DNA from: Candidatus Melainabacteria bacterium | GTDB lineage: Bacteria; Cyanobacteriota; Vampirovibrionia; Obscuribacterales; Obscuribacteraceae | Direction: 5' to 3' | DNA length: 64,000 bases | Assembly: GCA_003242885.1 (NCBI GenBank) | Contig: QKMZ01000005.1 | Span: 727,853-791,852, forward strand | Shown here: one piece after another, positions 47,560-56,370 of the stretch | Layout of the letters: the number at the start of each line of letters is the position of its first letter | How positions within the stretch are numbered: the first letter of the stretch is position 1 | Notes under the pieces: generated by a model | Database searches by the model: none | Seen by the model: only the letters and a program-made list of their open reading frames with translations | Told to the model about the DNA's origin: nothing | Made by a program: the position numbers and the translations under genes

Positions 47560-48477
47560 ATGAACAGACTGTTGCTCATTGCTTTGACTTCCCTGGTTTT
47601 TGGTGGCGGTAATTTGGCTGCAGTGGCGGCTGAAGACGCTTCGAAAGTGCCAGTAAAAGAGACTTCAAAAGATGCTGCTGTGACAAAAGCCTCTGAAGAA
47701 ACAGTGAAGGACGCAGCTAAGGAGAACACAAAGGAAACAGCTCAAGGAACGGCTAAAGAGACGGCTAAAGAGACGGCAAAGGAAACAGCGCAAGATGCAT
47801 CTGCGAAGCCTGTTTTGACTCCGGCAGACTCCAAGAACAGCATGCTTATTGAAGAAGAGCCGTTGGCTAAGGTTGAACCTGACACTGCCGCAATCGAGAA
47901 AAAGATTCCATTGATTGAGGAATTGATTACTCGCACGCCTAAAGACGACAAGCTATATCAGGAGCTTGGCGAATGCTATGCAAAGCTTGGAAAGGATGAC
48001 AAAGCGGTCGAAAGTTATGACAAGGCGATTAAGCTGAATCCGAATTTCCAGGAGACGTACAGGCTGAGAGGAATGTCGTTGGCGAAAAACAATCGCATCG
48101 CCGATGCTGTCTCCGACTACTCAGAAGCCATTAAATTGGGACCTGCGACTTATGAGCTTTACGTTCGCCGCGCGGCCGGCAAGGGTTTGCTGGGCGACCA
48201 TCAGGCGGCGATTGATGATGCGACTGAAGCACTTAAGTTGAAGCCCAACAGTGTCGAGGGATTGGTTGTTCTTGCCAATCACGAAGCCGCGATGGGCAAG
48301 CTTAAGGACGCTTTGGCGAATCTGAACAAGGTTCTTGAGTTGGACATGAAGAAAGGCGATGCATACTTGCTGCGTGGGTTTGTGAATAAGTCTTTGGGCA
48401 ATCTAAAGGCGAGCGAAGAAGACTTGAAGATGGCAGCGGAGCTGGGCGTTAAGGTGCCGGAAACCGCTACCAAGTAA
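47560..48477 (+). CDS. Exported TPR-repeat protein with KETA repeats
   Basis: 305 residues. A signal peptide (1-24) leads to a Lys/Glu/Thr/Ala region with repeated AKETAKETA units (about 40-85) that should form an amphipathic or LEA-like helix. Four or five TPRs follow (about 120-300), for example LYQELGECYAKLGKDDKAVESYDKAIKLNPN. TPRs mediate protein-protein contacts in the periplasm. ATG 47560 has GAGG upstream. It is a paralogue of the next gene (48780), which has the same layout without the KETA region. Confidence 0.85.
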   Translation: MNRLLLIALTSLVFGGGNLAAVAAEDASKVPVKETSKDAAVTKASEETVKDAAKENTKETAQGTAKETAKETAKETAQDASAKPVLTPADSKNSMLIEEEPLAKVEPDTAAIEKKIPLIEELITRTPKDDKLYQELGECYAKLGKDDKAVESYDKAIKLNPNFQETYRLRGMSLAKNNRIADAVSDYSEAIKLGPATYELYVRRAAGKGLLGDHQAAIDDATEALKLKPNSVEGLVVLANHEAAMGKLKDALANLNKVLELDMKKGDAYLLRGFVNKSLGNLKASEEDLKMAAELGVKVPETATK

Positions 48478-48779
48478 GGGTTAGCGGTTCAGAAAGCTAG
48501 GATTATAAACTGAATTTGCGGACGGTATTGATGCCGCCCCTACGGTTCTCGTGCGAAGGAAATGCACTGTATGGCCATTAATCTTGACCCTTCGGTGTTT
48601 TCTGTTGAATTGAACAGTGACTGGAACGCCGTCCTGGCTTACATTTAGGTCTCCCCTACATTAATTCGGAGCTTTGCGCAGGAACACCAAAAACGGAAGC
48701 TGAGTCAGCAGAATTAGGCAACGATGTTAGACTGTGGCAATGTTCTTGGTGGTGTAGCCGATAAAATCTGGAGGTGTCG
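48478..48779. other. Intergenic region between two exported TPR genes, with REP-like element
   Basis: A palindromic element (GCGGACGGTATTGATGCCGCC then CCTACGG, 48519-48545) is a relative of those at 13207 and 29991. Nothing else was recognised, and a promoter for 48780 is expected. Confidence 0.5.
48519..48545. repeat. REP-like palindrome with CGCCCCTACGG flank
   Basis: GGACGGTAT, TG, ATGCCGCCC with one or two mismatches, followed directly by CTACGG. The same CGCCCCTACGG string occurs at 42222-42232 and 59195-59205, and its complement core GTAGGGGCG lies at 50253-50261. Confidence 0.6.
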
Positions 48780-49484
48780 ATGAAGGCACTCGCTCTTGCA
48801 GCCGCGGTCTCGCTAACATTTTCGCTTGCGGCTTTTGCACAGGATTCGAAACCGTCACTTAAACCGAACGGCGCGAAGCAGCCCACTGAAGCCGCCGCAA
48901 ACATCGACGTCGCCGCGATTCAGAAGAAGATTGAAGAGTTTTCTGAGGCAATAAAGCGCGACCCGAAGAATGACAGGTTTTACGGAGCTCGTGGTCAAGG
49001 CTACAAGCGAATTGGTAAGTTTGAAAATGCTCTTGCAGACTTGAGTGTCGCGATTTCCATTAATCCAAACAGGTTTGCGTATTACGAGGTTCGAGGTAAC
49101 ACGTACCTGGAACTGAAGCGCTATAAAGAGGCGTACCAAGATTTTAGCAAAGCTGTAGCATCTGCACCTCCGACCTACAGCCTCTATTTAAAGCAGGCCC
49201 AATCTGCGACCATGCTTGGCGATTGTCGTAATGCGCTCAGTGCTGCACAGAACGCTCTGAAAGTAAAGGAAGATGATCCGGAAGCGTTAGTACTTTTGGG
49301 CGGAGCGGAGCAGAGCATTGGTATGTTAAATGAGTCACTCAGGCATCTTTCGCGCGCTATTGAGCAAAAACCAAATGATGGAGGTGCTTATAGCATGCGA
49401 GCGGAAACGTACAAACTGCTTGGAAAAGATGGTCTAGCTTCACGTGATAAGGAAAGCGCAAGGCATCTGGGTTTTCTAAAATAG
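48780..49484 (+). CDS. Exported TPR-repeat protein
   Basis: 234 residues: a signal peptide ending at AAFA (about residue 20), a short Pro/Lys/Ala linker, then TPRs from about 45 to the C-terminus. Typical units are DLSVAISINPNRFAYYEVRGNTYLELKRYKEAYQDF and ALVLLGGAEQSIGMLNESL, each with the expected Ala/Gly/Tyr pattern. ATG 48780 has GGAGG five bases upstream, which fixes the start. Paralogue of 47560. Periplasmic scaffold role inferred. Confidence 0.87.
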   Translation: MKALALAAAVSLTFSLAAFAQDSKPSLKPNGAKQPTEAAANIDVAAIQKKIEEFSEAIKRDPKNDRFYGARGQGYKRIGKFENALADLSVAISINPNRFAYYEVRGNTYLELKRYKEAYQDFSKAVASAPPTYSLYLKQAQSATMLGDCRNALSAAQNALKVKEDDPEALVLLGGAEQSIGMLNESLRHLSRAIEQKPNDGGAYSMRAETYKLLGKDGLASRDKESARHLGFLK

Positions 49485-49520
49485 CCTAGGATAGCAGAGC
49501 TGTTGTAGCGGGAATACTTA

Positions 49521-52500
49521 TTGTGGCATCATTCTTGGTTAATTGCCGTGACAAAAACGACTTCACCAACTCCAGAAGATGGTAACAAAGGAAAGTCTAG
49601 TGATGCCGTTCAGCAAGGCAGCACGGTTCCCAATCAGGTTAGGCCTGAGAACAGCACAAATCTCTATGTGTCTCCTGCGAATGCTGAGCAAATTAAACGT
49701 GATCGGGCTGCAGGAAATATTGATTCAAAGGACGAAACCAGTTTATTTGCTGACGCATATTCTCCATCCGCTTCCGATTCAAAAAGTTTTGCTGGTGGAA
49801 CCATTCAGGGGACAAAAGCGGAAGTCAAACCGAGCAACATAAGTGATGGTATTGAAGGAGCGAAACTACCAGAAGCTAGAAATATTCAATCTAGCGAAAA
49901 GCGCGAAGGTGGCAGCAAGCAAATAGTTGATAACGCTAGTACGACGGGAGCACAACCTGTTGAGTTTCCAGGAAAGGCACTTTTGCAGCCTGCGTCTCAG
50001 AAAACTAGTGTTCAGGGCAGCGATGTGGCTACAAGCCTGCAAGCTAGACCTCAAGAGAATAAGGCAAACGCGACGACCTCAGACGTTGGCGGTAATAGAG
50101 CTGGATCGTCTCAATTGGAGCAGCCTGTCGGGCAGAACAGAGGTTCATTAACAACACCAGTCGATAAGGCAATTCCCGGAGACAGGGTGGTTGGCGGGGC
50201 GAACACAGTCGATAATGCAGGCGGACGCAGAGTTGAAACACCCTCTTCAGCTGTAGGGGCGCCGTTAACGGCGCCCGCGCGCAACGGCGAGATGCCAGCC
50301 GGAACACAAAAAGGTCCCGCGGTATCACCTGAGGGCACCATTGGTAATGTCGTGAATACAGGTGTCAAAGCAGAGTTGCACCCAGGCGCGAAGCCTGTTC
50401 AAGACGGTGCATCAATCCCACCTGCTGGTCAGCAAAAGGTTGAAGGCAAAAGTGATGGTGGTGCCACTGTTCAATCTGGTGGAGTTCAACCCAAAGTTGA
50501 ATCCGGCCGACTTGATCAAACAAAACTTGATACACCTCGAATCGATGCACAGAGACTGGATTCACAAAACGCAGGACAAGGTAAGTTTGAACCCGTAAAA
50601 GGTGGAGATGTCTTCAGCACGCAAGGCTCGACTCCTCCAGCGAACAGACCAGATGGATTCAGAGGCACTGACTCCAAAGTAGAAGGTGTCAAACAGGCAG
50701 ACCACGCTGGTTCTCGTGATGGTTCGACAATGCGTGATCCCAAGTCCGCTGGAGTCGCAAATGAGGTGTTTGGTCAAAAGACTGAGTCTGGAGCAAGAGG
50801 GGATACGCAACAGGGTGGCTTCAAACCTGATGCGAGCGCTGGACAGAAAGCTGACCAAATCACACGCGGCATTGAGAATCGTGTAAACGAAGGCCCCAAA
50901 CAGCTAGGCACTGCGGATGGTGCCACTGCTGGTACGCGTCAACCGCTTTCAGAGTCCGGAGGCAAATCACAAGGTATCACTGATGGTGCGCAACCCGGAA
51001 CAAAACATACCAATCCAGCGGATGGCGGCGACAAAGTTTCAAGTGGAGGCAGTAGCAGCGGCGGCAGTAGCGTTGCCGAGTCGACGAAACGCGTCGACGT
51101 AGGAATGCAGCAGAGCGGCAAGTCTGATGGACAAAGCGGAGCCGGTGGAATGGGCGGCGGCAGCTCTGCATCCGCAGACCGCGCTCCTCATGCCCCCTTT
51201 AGAGTAGAAGACGCTCAACCGTCTGGCGCCAAAGGAGAAGGCGGACTCAGGGCTGACCTAGGCGGAAAAGGAGATATCGCGTCGGGCGGCAAAGGCGAAG
51301 CGGCTGGCGGAGTAAAAGGAAGCCTAGGCGACGGACCGAGGTTTGATTCTGGAGAGACTCGTGGAGGCAATCAACCAGGCGCTCGCTTTGACACTGGCGA
51401 AACCCGCGGAACGCAGCAGGGCGCGAGATTTGACACGGGTGAGGTGAAGGACGGGCGAGGCAGCATTCCTACCGGGGGCAAGTCGGGCGATGGGGGTGTC
51501 GGCGCAACCGCCTCAGATTCCGGCATCGTAAAAGGGACGGATGTTTTAGGGATTAAGTCATCTTCTGGTGGTGGAACGGGCAGCGGTGGCTCCAGCGGCT
51601 CGGGAGCCGGTGACGGTGGAATTCTCGGCGACAAACGTCAGCCCTCGATGTTTCCGGAGAGCCCAGTCACTCAGAGCGGCAAACCCGGAAAGCCTGGTGA
51701 CGGCATCGGTAGCGGGCACCTGGGCGGCGACGATTCTGTTCCATTTATTTTGCCTGGAGCCTTCGGAGGCAAAGATGGAGGGCGTCGCCAAAGCGATCAG
51801 ATTTTTGGAGATAAGACGAAGGGTGACTCAACTGGTGGAAAGCCGGAGTCAGGTGGCAAGGCAGATTTGACAGGCAAAGCCGAGTTAACAGGCAAGTCAG
51901 AACCAGGTACTGCACCTGGAAAGATAGATTCTGGTTCGATGATTGCTAAGTTCGATGCTCTAGTCAGAGGCAGACCTGATCCGACTGCTGCAGGCGTTAA
52001 AGGCGAAGCAAATGCTGTTGGTGCGAAAAGTGATTCTAAAGGAGATTCTGTTTCCGCAGATGCGAAAGACAAAGGTGCGAGAAGTGACACAGGCATTTCT
52101 GCTGCGATGGCAGGGCCGGTTGGTTCTGGCGCGGCAGAAGTTGGAAACGTTTTGAAGAATTTTGCACAATCAGTTCTGTCTGATGGAAAGTCTGGACAAG
52201 GCAACGACGGAAGGGGCGCACAAGGAAACGATGGAAAAGTTGTGCAAGCCGCTGATGGAAAGACTGTTGCGGCGGGCGACTCCAAAGATACCCGAGGCGC
52301 TGGAAAAGCACAGCCTGGTAGCGAAATCATCGGGAATCAACCTCCAAATTCGCGCCAGGATTTCGCTGGACCTGGACAAAAAACTCGCATCTTAGATCAA
52401 ACTACAGGAAGCTCAGACACCAGAATCATTGGAAGCGGAACACCATCCGACAAGAGTGCAAGCGGCATATCATCTGACAGAAACGTTAGTGGCGTTGCTG

Positions 52501-53063
52501 GTGTTCCACCAGTGGTCGGTGAAAAAGGTGGTGATGTTGTTGTCGGACCACGCGCTGTAGGACAAGGCATAGTCCCTCTGGAAGCGTCTAAGAAGTCCGA
52601 ACTTGGTGGCGCTGTAAACTCGGACTCGAATTTGCCTGGTGGCGCAGACGGTGATGACGTCGGAAAGATTTCGACTGATGATTTCAATTTGCCGGAAGTA
52701 AATTTACTTGGTGCGTCAGACGAATCAGAAACAGTAGAGGAAATTGAAGAGGTCGAAGAATCAGAAGAAGCAAAACGTGAAGACGAGATGCACTATGAGT
52801 TAGCTCTTGGGTTGCAGCTCTACACTTCAATTGCAGAGGCTCCTTATGGCGCCTATCACTACTTCACGAAAGAGGGCGACACAGTGGAAAGTGTGGCGCG
52901 TGAAGTTGTCGGCGATGCAAGAACAGCTCCGCTCGTTTTCTCGCTCAACAAAGACCACATTCTCGCGAGCACCGAATATGGTGTGCACCCGTTCAAGGTA
53001 GGTGTGATGGTACAGTTGCCGACACCGCGTGATCTCAAGAATTTCTTCGGTAGTCAGACTTAG
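49521..53063 (+). CDS. Giant low-complexity Gly/Lys/Ser/Asp-rich protein with C-terminal LysM-like domain
   Basis: 1180 residues. About 1090 are disordered and rich in Gly, Ser, Lys, Asp, Gln and Pro, with local repeats: three copies of RFD(S/T)GE(T/V) near 51340-51450 and DLTGKAELTGKSE near 51870-51900. An acidic stretch precedes the end (EEIEEVEESEEAKRED). The last 70 residues (HYFTKEGDTVESVAREVVGD, HPFKVGVMVQLPT) resemble a LysM fold that binds peptidoglycan or chitin. No N-terminal signal peptide is apparent. TTG 49521 has GGGAA six bases upstream; GTG 49548 is an alternative. Possibly a matrix or adhesive surface protein. Confidence 0.75.
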   Translation: MWHHSWLIAVTKTTSPTPEDGNKGKSSDAVQQGSTVPNQVRPENSTNLYVSPANAEQIKRDRAAGNIDSKDETSLFADAYSPSASDSKSFAGGTIQGTKAEVKPSNISDGIEGAKLPEARNIQSSEKREGGSKQIVDNASTTGAQPVEFPGKALLQPASQKTSVQGSDVATSLQARPQENKANATTSDVGGNRAGSSQLEQPVGQNRGSLTTPVDKAIPGDRVVGGANTVDNAGGRRVETPSSAVGAPLTAPARNGEMPAGTQKGPAVSPEGTIGNVVNTGVKAELHPGAKPVQDGASIPPAGQQKVEGKSDGGATVQSGGVQPKVESGRLDQTKLDTPRIDAQRLDSQNAGQGKFEPVKGGDVFSTQGSTPPANRPDGFRGTDSKVEGVKQADHAGSRDGSTMRDPKSAGVANEVFGQKTESGARGDTQQGGFKPDASAGQKADQITRGIENRVNEGPKQLGTADGATAGTRQPLSESGGKSQGITDGAQPGTKHTNPADGGDKVSSGGSSSGGSSVAESTKRVDVGMQQSGKSDGQSGAGGMGGGSSASADRAPHAPFRVEDAQPSGAKGEGGLRADLGGKGDIASGGKGEAAGGVKGSLGDGPRFDSGETRGGNQPGARFDTGETRGTQQGARFDTGEVKDGRGSIPTGGKSGDGGVGATASDSGIVKGTDVLGIKSSSGGGTGSGGSSGSGAGDGGILGDKRQPSMFPESPVTQSGKPGKPGDGIGSGHLGGDDSVPFILPGAFGGKDGGRRQSDQIFGDKTKGDSTGGKPESGGKADLTGKAELTGKSEPGTAPGKIDSGSMIAKFDALVRGRPDPTAAGVKGEANAVGAKSDSKGDSVSADAKDKGARSDTGISAAMAGPVGSGAAEVGNVLKNFAQSVLSDGKSGQGNDGRGAQGNDGKVVQAADGKTVAAGDSKDTRGAGKAQPGSEIIGNQPPNSRQDFAGPGQKTRILDQTTGSSDTRIIGSGTPSDKSASGISSDRNVSGVAGVPPVVGEKGGDVVVGPRAVGQGIVPLEASKKSELGGAVNSDSNLPGGADGDDVGKISTDDFNLPEVNLLGASDESETVEEIEEVEESEEAKREDEMHYELALGLQLYTSIAEAPYGAYHYFTKEGDTVESVAREVVGDARTAPLVFSLNKDHILASTEYGVHPFKVGVMVQLPTPRDLKNFFGSQT
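50257..50276. repeat. 20-bp perfect palindrome inside the giant CDS
   Basis: GGGCGCCGTT/AACGGCGCCC is a perfect palindrome, preceded by CTGTAG. The left flank GTAGGGGCG is the reverse complement of the CGCCCCTAC tail of the dispersed intergenic element, so the element seems to have entered coding DNA in frame. Confidence 0.6.
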
Positions 53064-53077
53064 AGCCACCACCAATT

Positions 53078-53530
53078 GTGTCTAATGTGAACATTCGTTT
53101 GGCGACCCCTACTGACGCGGAAGCGTTAGTGCAATTAATTACAGAACACGCCAAGTTCGAGAAAGAAGAATACAATCCCAAAGGCAAGCTGGAAAAGATT
53201 CGAGCCTGCTTGGCTGCTGATCCGCCACCGTACACATGCTTGGTTGTTGAGACGGCTGATGGAGTCGAGGGTTATTGCACATACATGAGCCAGTTTGACA
53301 GTTGGTATGGGGAGTCGCATATGAGTGTCGACGCATTATTCTTGCGCGAAAGTTTGCGTGGCGCTTCAATTGGGAAGGCCCTGATGGAAAGAGTCAAGAA
53401 AGAAGCCAAACAACTAGGCTACTCGTCAGTGCGGCTAATGACACCATCTGACAACACCGACGCCATTAAGTTCTATGAAAAGCTAGGCGGGCAGCCAGCT
53501 TCCAAACTCTGGTTCTGGTTTCAACTTTAA
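53078..53530 (+). CDS. GNAT acetyltransferase, diamine/spermidine acetyltransferase-like
   Basis: Transfers acetyl from acetyl-CoA to an amine. 150 residues. CTYMSQFDSWYGESHMSVDALFL is followed by the acetyl-CoA loop RGASIGKALM and DNTDAIKFYEKLG. This order and the YFxF-like middle segment resemble eukaryotic and bacterial SSAT proteins. The loop has Ala-Ser where the consensus has Gly-x-Gly. GTG 53078 is 14 bases after the previous stop with no clear Shine-Dalgarno, so read-through translation is possible. Confidence 0.85.
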   Translation: MSNVNIRLATPTDAEALVQLITEHAKFEKEEYNPKGKLEKIRACLAADPPPYTCLVVETADGVEGYCTYMSQFDSWYGESHMSVDALFLRESLRGASIGKALMERVKKEAKQLGYSSVRLMTPSDNTDAIKFYEKLGGQPASKLWFWFQL

Positions 53531-53591
53531 GTTATTCGTGCGCCGCATCTAAAAAGCTGCTATAAAAAACAGCGGAAATTTGGAGATTTAA

Positions 53592-54830
53592 ATGAAAACT
53601 GTTTTTTTCACGACGGCGCTCGTTTGCGCTTCAATCGCCGTAAGCGCGAGCATGATTCCCTCGATTGCACAGAAGTCAGGCGCCGAGAAATCTGCGGGCG
53701 CAAAGACTGGACTAGAGTCTTCTGCGCAGAAGCCATCTGCACAAAGGCCTTCTGCGCCGGCGACTACGGCGAAAAGTTCGACTACCCAGAAGGGCGTCAC
53801 GAATATTCCCTCCAAAGGTTTTAGCGGCGAGTTGACCGAAATCGCAAAGTCGAATTATCAATGGACTGGAGTCGCCGTCTCCAAAAAGAATCGTGTTTTT
53901 GTCTGCTATCCCCGCTGGTCGAATATTGGCCCGGTGTCTGCCGGCGAGTTGTTGCCTGACGGCTCTGTGAGCGCGTTTCCCGACAAGAAGTGGAACGAAT
54001 GGATTCAAGGTGCAAAAGTCACTGGCGAGGAATTTGTTTGCGTGCAGTCTGTGTACTGTGACAACAGTGGCGCACTTTGGATTCTTGATCCTGCAGCACC
54101 AAAGTTTCACGGACCAATTACAAACGGACCAAAACTCGTAAAAGTAAATCTTGGCACAAATCGCGTAGAGAAGGTTTATCCGCTGGAGACTGTTGCCCCA
54201 AAAGACTCTTACCTTAACGACGTTCGCGTTGATACTCGCCGCCAGGTTGCCTACATGACTGACTCAGGCTTGGGAGCGATTATTGTGCTCGACCTGCGCA
54301 CGGGTAATGCGCGCCGAGTTCTAGACACGAGTCCGTCTGTGAAAGCCGAGGACATCAAAATCATGATTGGCGACAAGCGATGGGGAGTGATGCCCGATGG
54401 CTCGGTGCGCAAAGTGCATTCCGACGGAATCGCTCTGGATAAGGCTGGAGACTACCTCTACTACCAGGCGCTCACTGGTAAGACTTTGTACCGCATTTCC
54501 ACAAAAGACTTGCGCAATGAAAAACTCACCGCAAAAGATCTAAAAACCAAAGTGGAAAAGATCGCGAACACATGTGTTGCTGATGGTATCGAGTTTGGTG
54601 CTGATGGAATTTTGTATCTTACTTCGCTTGAAGATAGTTCAATCAAATCATTGAATGTGACGGCTGCAAACAAAGAAGTGAAGACAGTGGTGAAAGACAA
54701 GCAGCTTATCTGGCCGGACTCGCTTGCTATGCGGGGTGATGGACATATCTATGTCACTGCGTCGCAAATCAATATGGGAGCAAAGGCTCCCACACCATAC
54801 AAAATTTTCCGGTTCAAACCGAAAAACTGA
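53592..54830 (+). CDS. Secreted major-royal-jelly/yellow-family beta-propeller protein
   Basis: 412 residues: a signal peptide (about 1-27), a Ser/Ala/Lys/Thr linker, then a propeller from about 70. Its opening WTGVAVSKKNRVFVCYPRW and the later LDPAAPKFHG, YMTDSGLGAIIVLDLRTG and GIALDKAGDYLYYQALTGKTLYRI match the MRJP/yellow family. Bacterial members are secreted and possibly bind small ligands or act as dehydratase/isomerase relatives; their function is mostly unknown. ATG 53592 has GGAG upstream. It ends convergently with the SRPBCC gene, four bases apart. Confidence 0.87.
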   Translation: MKTVFFTTALVCASIAVSASMIPSIAQKSGAEKSAGAKTGLESSAQKPSAQRPSAPATTAKSSTTQKGVTNIPSKGFSGELTEIAKSNYQWTGVAVSKKNRVFVCYPRWSNIGPVSAGELLPDGSVSAFPDKKWNEWIQGAKVTGEEFVCVQSVYCDNSGALWILDPAAPKFHGPITNGPKLVKVNLGTNRVEKVYPLETVAPKDSYLNDVRVDTRRQVAYMTDSGLGAIIVLDLRTGNARRVLDTSPSVKAEDIKIMIGDKRWGVMPDGSVRKVHSDGIALDKAGDYLYYQALTGKTLYRISTKDLRNEKLTAKDLKTKVEKIANTCVADGIEFGADGILYLTSLEDSSIKSLNVTAANKEVKTVVKDKQLIWPDSLAMRGDGHIYVTASQINMGAKAPTPYKIFRFKPKN

Positions 54831-54834
54831 TTCT

Positions 54835-55383
54835 CTATCTCACCGTGCCGGTTGATGCAGTTGCTTTCGCTTCTGCCAATTTTTTCACTTCAGCCAGGCG
54901 TTCTTTCACGCCTTTGATTGTCTGGGTGTTGGTCAGCTGGCGCAGGAATGGTACCGGCAGGTCGAGCAAGACGAATGATTGCAGCGAAACATCAGTGGCT
55001 TTCTCGCCCGGTAACTCGCTGAGTTCCCACTTCCCTTCAAATGCTTTGAACTTGTCCGAGTTCACCATCTTGTAGGCGACTTCTTTATCGTGGGTGTACT
55101 TTTCTACGTACGTGCATTTTGCTGTTTTCACAATCGGTAAGTCAGTGAAATGCTCTTCTAGAGTGGCTTCATGGTCTGACGATTTGAGTTCTTTGACGTG
55201 TGAACCTGGCTTATAACGTAGCTCTCTGATGCATTCGTAGACAATGCTAGGTTCGGCGTTCACTTTGATGTGGTCGGTGACACCAGGAAATTTTTCGCAT
55301 TTTGCCATGGCACTTTGCGGCGCCGCTATCGAAGCCGACATGATCGCGCCAACTGCCAACGACGTGAGGATTCCCCTTTGCAT
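54835..55383 (-). CDS. Exported SRPBCC (START-like) domain protein
   Basis: 182 residues with a signal peptide (about 1-27, ending SAMA) and a single helix-grip fold domain. IKVNAEPSIVYECIREL begins the domain, DVSLQSFVLLDLPVPF lies on the core strand, and the last helix is Lys/Glu/Ala-rich. SRPBCC domains bind hydrophobic ligands, and exported ones may carry lipids. Start ATG 55383 follows AGGAG at eight bases. It is convergent with the MRJP gene. Confidence 0.82.
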   Translation of the reverse strand: MQRGILTSLAVGAIMSASIAAPQSAMAKCEKFPGVTDHIKVNAEPSIVYECIRELRYKPGSHVKELKSSDHEATLEEHFTDLPIVKTAKCTYVEKYTHDKEVAYKMVNSDKFKAFEGKWELSELPGEKATDVSLQSFVLLDLPVPFLRQLTNTQTIKGVKERLAEVKKLAEAKATASTGTVR

Positions 55384-55510
55384 TTGTTCTGCTCCTGAAT
55401 CAAAACGAGAGGGCGAGTCTACAACGTCTTTGAAGTACTTGCCAGGTGGAAAATTTGAGCATATCTTCGCCGTTTCGCTTGACAGCCGCCTGAAAGTAAA
55501 GTGGTGCCAT

Positions 55511-55540
55511 AGAAGTTAAACCGTTATCGGTTTAACTTCT
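55511..55540. promoter_or_regulatory. 13-bp perfect inverted repeat upstream of SRPBCC gene
   Basis: AGAAGTTAAACCG (55511-55523), TTAT, CGGTTTAACTTCT (55528-55540). With no T-run it fits a dimeric repressor operator better than a terminator. It lies 128 bases upstream of the SRPBCC start and downstream of the leftward TPR gene. Confidence 0.5.
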
Positions 55541-55554
55541 GAGCTTTAAATTTG

Positions 55555-55591
55555 CTTGCGTTGCGATGTCAAGGATTTGCGGCAACGCAAG
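55555..55591. other. 10-bp inverted repeat and GTCA microsatellite
   Basis: CTTGCGTTGC (55555-55564) pairs with GCAACGCAAG (55582-55591) over a 17-base spacer. A GTCA tetranucleotide is repeated four times nearby (55617-55632). Role unknown; on the reverse strand it could end the TPR gene transcript. Confidence 0.4.
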
Positions 55592-55652
55592 TTTGTCCTT
55601 TCTTATACTGAAAACCGTCAGTCAGTCAGTCAGCAGTAGTCTGCTCTACACT

Positions 55653-56240
55653 TCACTTCGCAGGTCTAATCTCGGCCGCTCTCTGTTCTGCCAACTCAGC
55701 GCTCTCTTTCTCGCCGAGGGCGCGCAATAGTTTGGCTGTAATCAAATAAGAATCCGCGACCTGCGGGCTCTTCGGACCGAAGCGGTTTTCCTTTAATGAC
55801 ACGACTTTGTCGTAAAACTCCAGTATTTGTGCGGTTCCTGATCCAAAGGTGTTGTGGGTCATTGCGAAGTCAATGTCCACCAACGCGCAGTCGTCGCCAG
55901 TTTTGAGCTGTTTCAACCAGAGCTCAACCAGCTTGTCGCGCATGTCCTTTGCGCCTGCATAATTTCCGCCTTTTTCATATATCTCTGACAGATGAATGAA
56001 GCAGGTAGCCAGTTTTGCCTCGTCACGACTGCCTGGGTATTGCAGCAATTGCATTGCCCTCTCGTAGTTTTGCTGCGCATCCGCCCAATTTCCGGCATGT
56101 TGCTGCAACAGCGCCGAGCTCAGCAGCCCTTCGATTTCGACTTTGTAGTCTGTCTTGCCGCCCGAACGCATTGCAATGAGAGCGATTATGGTTGCGCCCA
56201 CTGCTACGGTTGCGATGACGAGTTGCGTAATGTCAGGCAT
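55653..56240 (-). CDS. Membrane-anchored TPR-like protein
   Basis: 195 residues. One N-terminal membrane helix (about 5-24) is followed by three or four helical repeats of TPR type: LSSALLQQHAGNWADAQQNYERAMQLL, LSEIYEKGGNYAGAKDM, YLITAKLLRALGEKESAELAEQRA. Without a cleavage site it probably stays anchored. ATG 56240; divergent from the alpha-hydroxy-acid dehydrogenase gene. Function unknown beyond protein-protein contact. Confidence 0.75.
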   Translation of the reverse strand: MPDITQLVIATVAVGATIIALIAMRSGGKTDYKVEIEGLLSSALLQQHAGNWADAQQNYERAMQLLQYPGSRDEAKLATCFIHLSEIYEKGGNYAGAKDMRDKLVELWLKQLKTGDDCALVDIDFAMTHNTFGSGTAQILEFYDKVVSLKENRFGPKSPQVADSYLITAKLLRALGEKESAELAEQRAAEIRPAK

Positions 56241-56370
56241 TGGAAAAAGGCTGTCGTTTGACGCTGCTTATTTTACAATTATGGTCTGGTTGTTGGGCTG
56301 AGATTTGCAGTGCTCGCAACAATCAAATTGTTGGGCGGCGATGTTGCCCATTGCGCAAACTTTGAGTGAT

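Noticed and set aside
42657..54830. Integrated conjugative element suggested by the VirD4-like domain
   Set aside because: No relaxase, type IV secretion, integrase or attachment repeats in this stretch; the base composition looks like the rest by eye.
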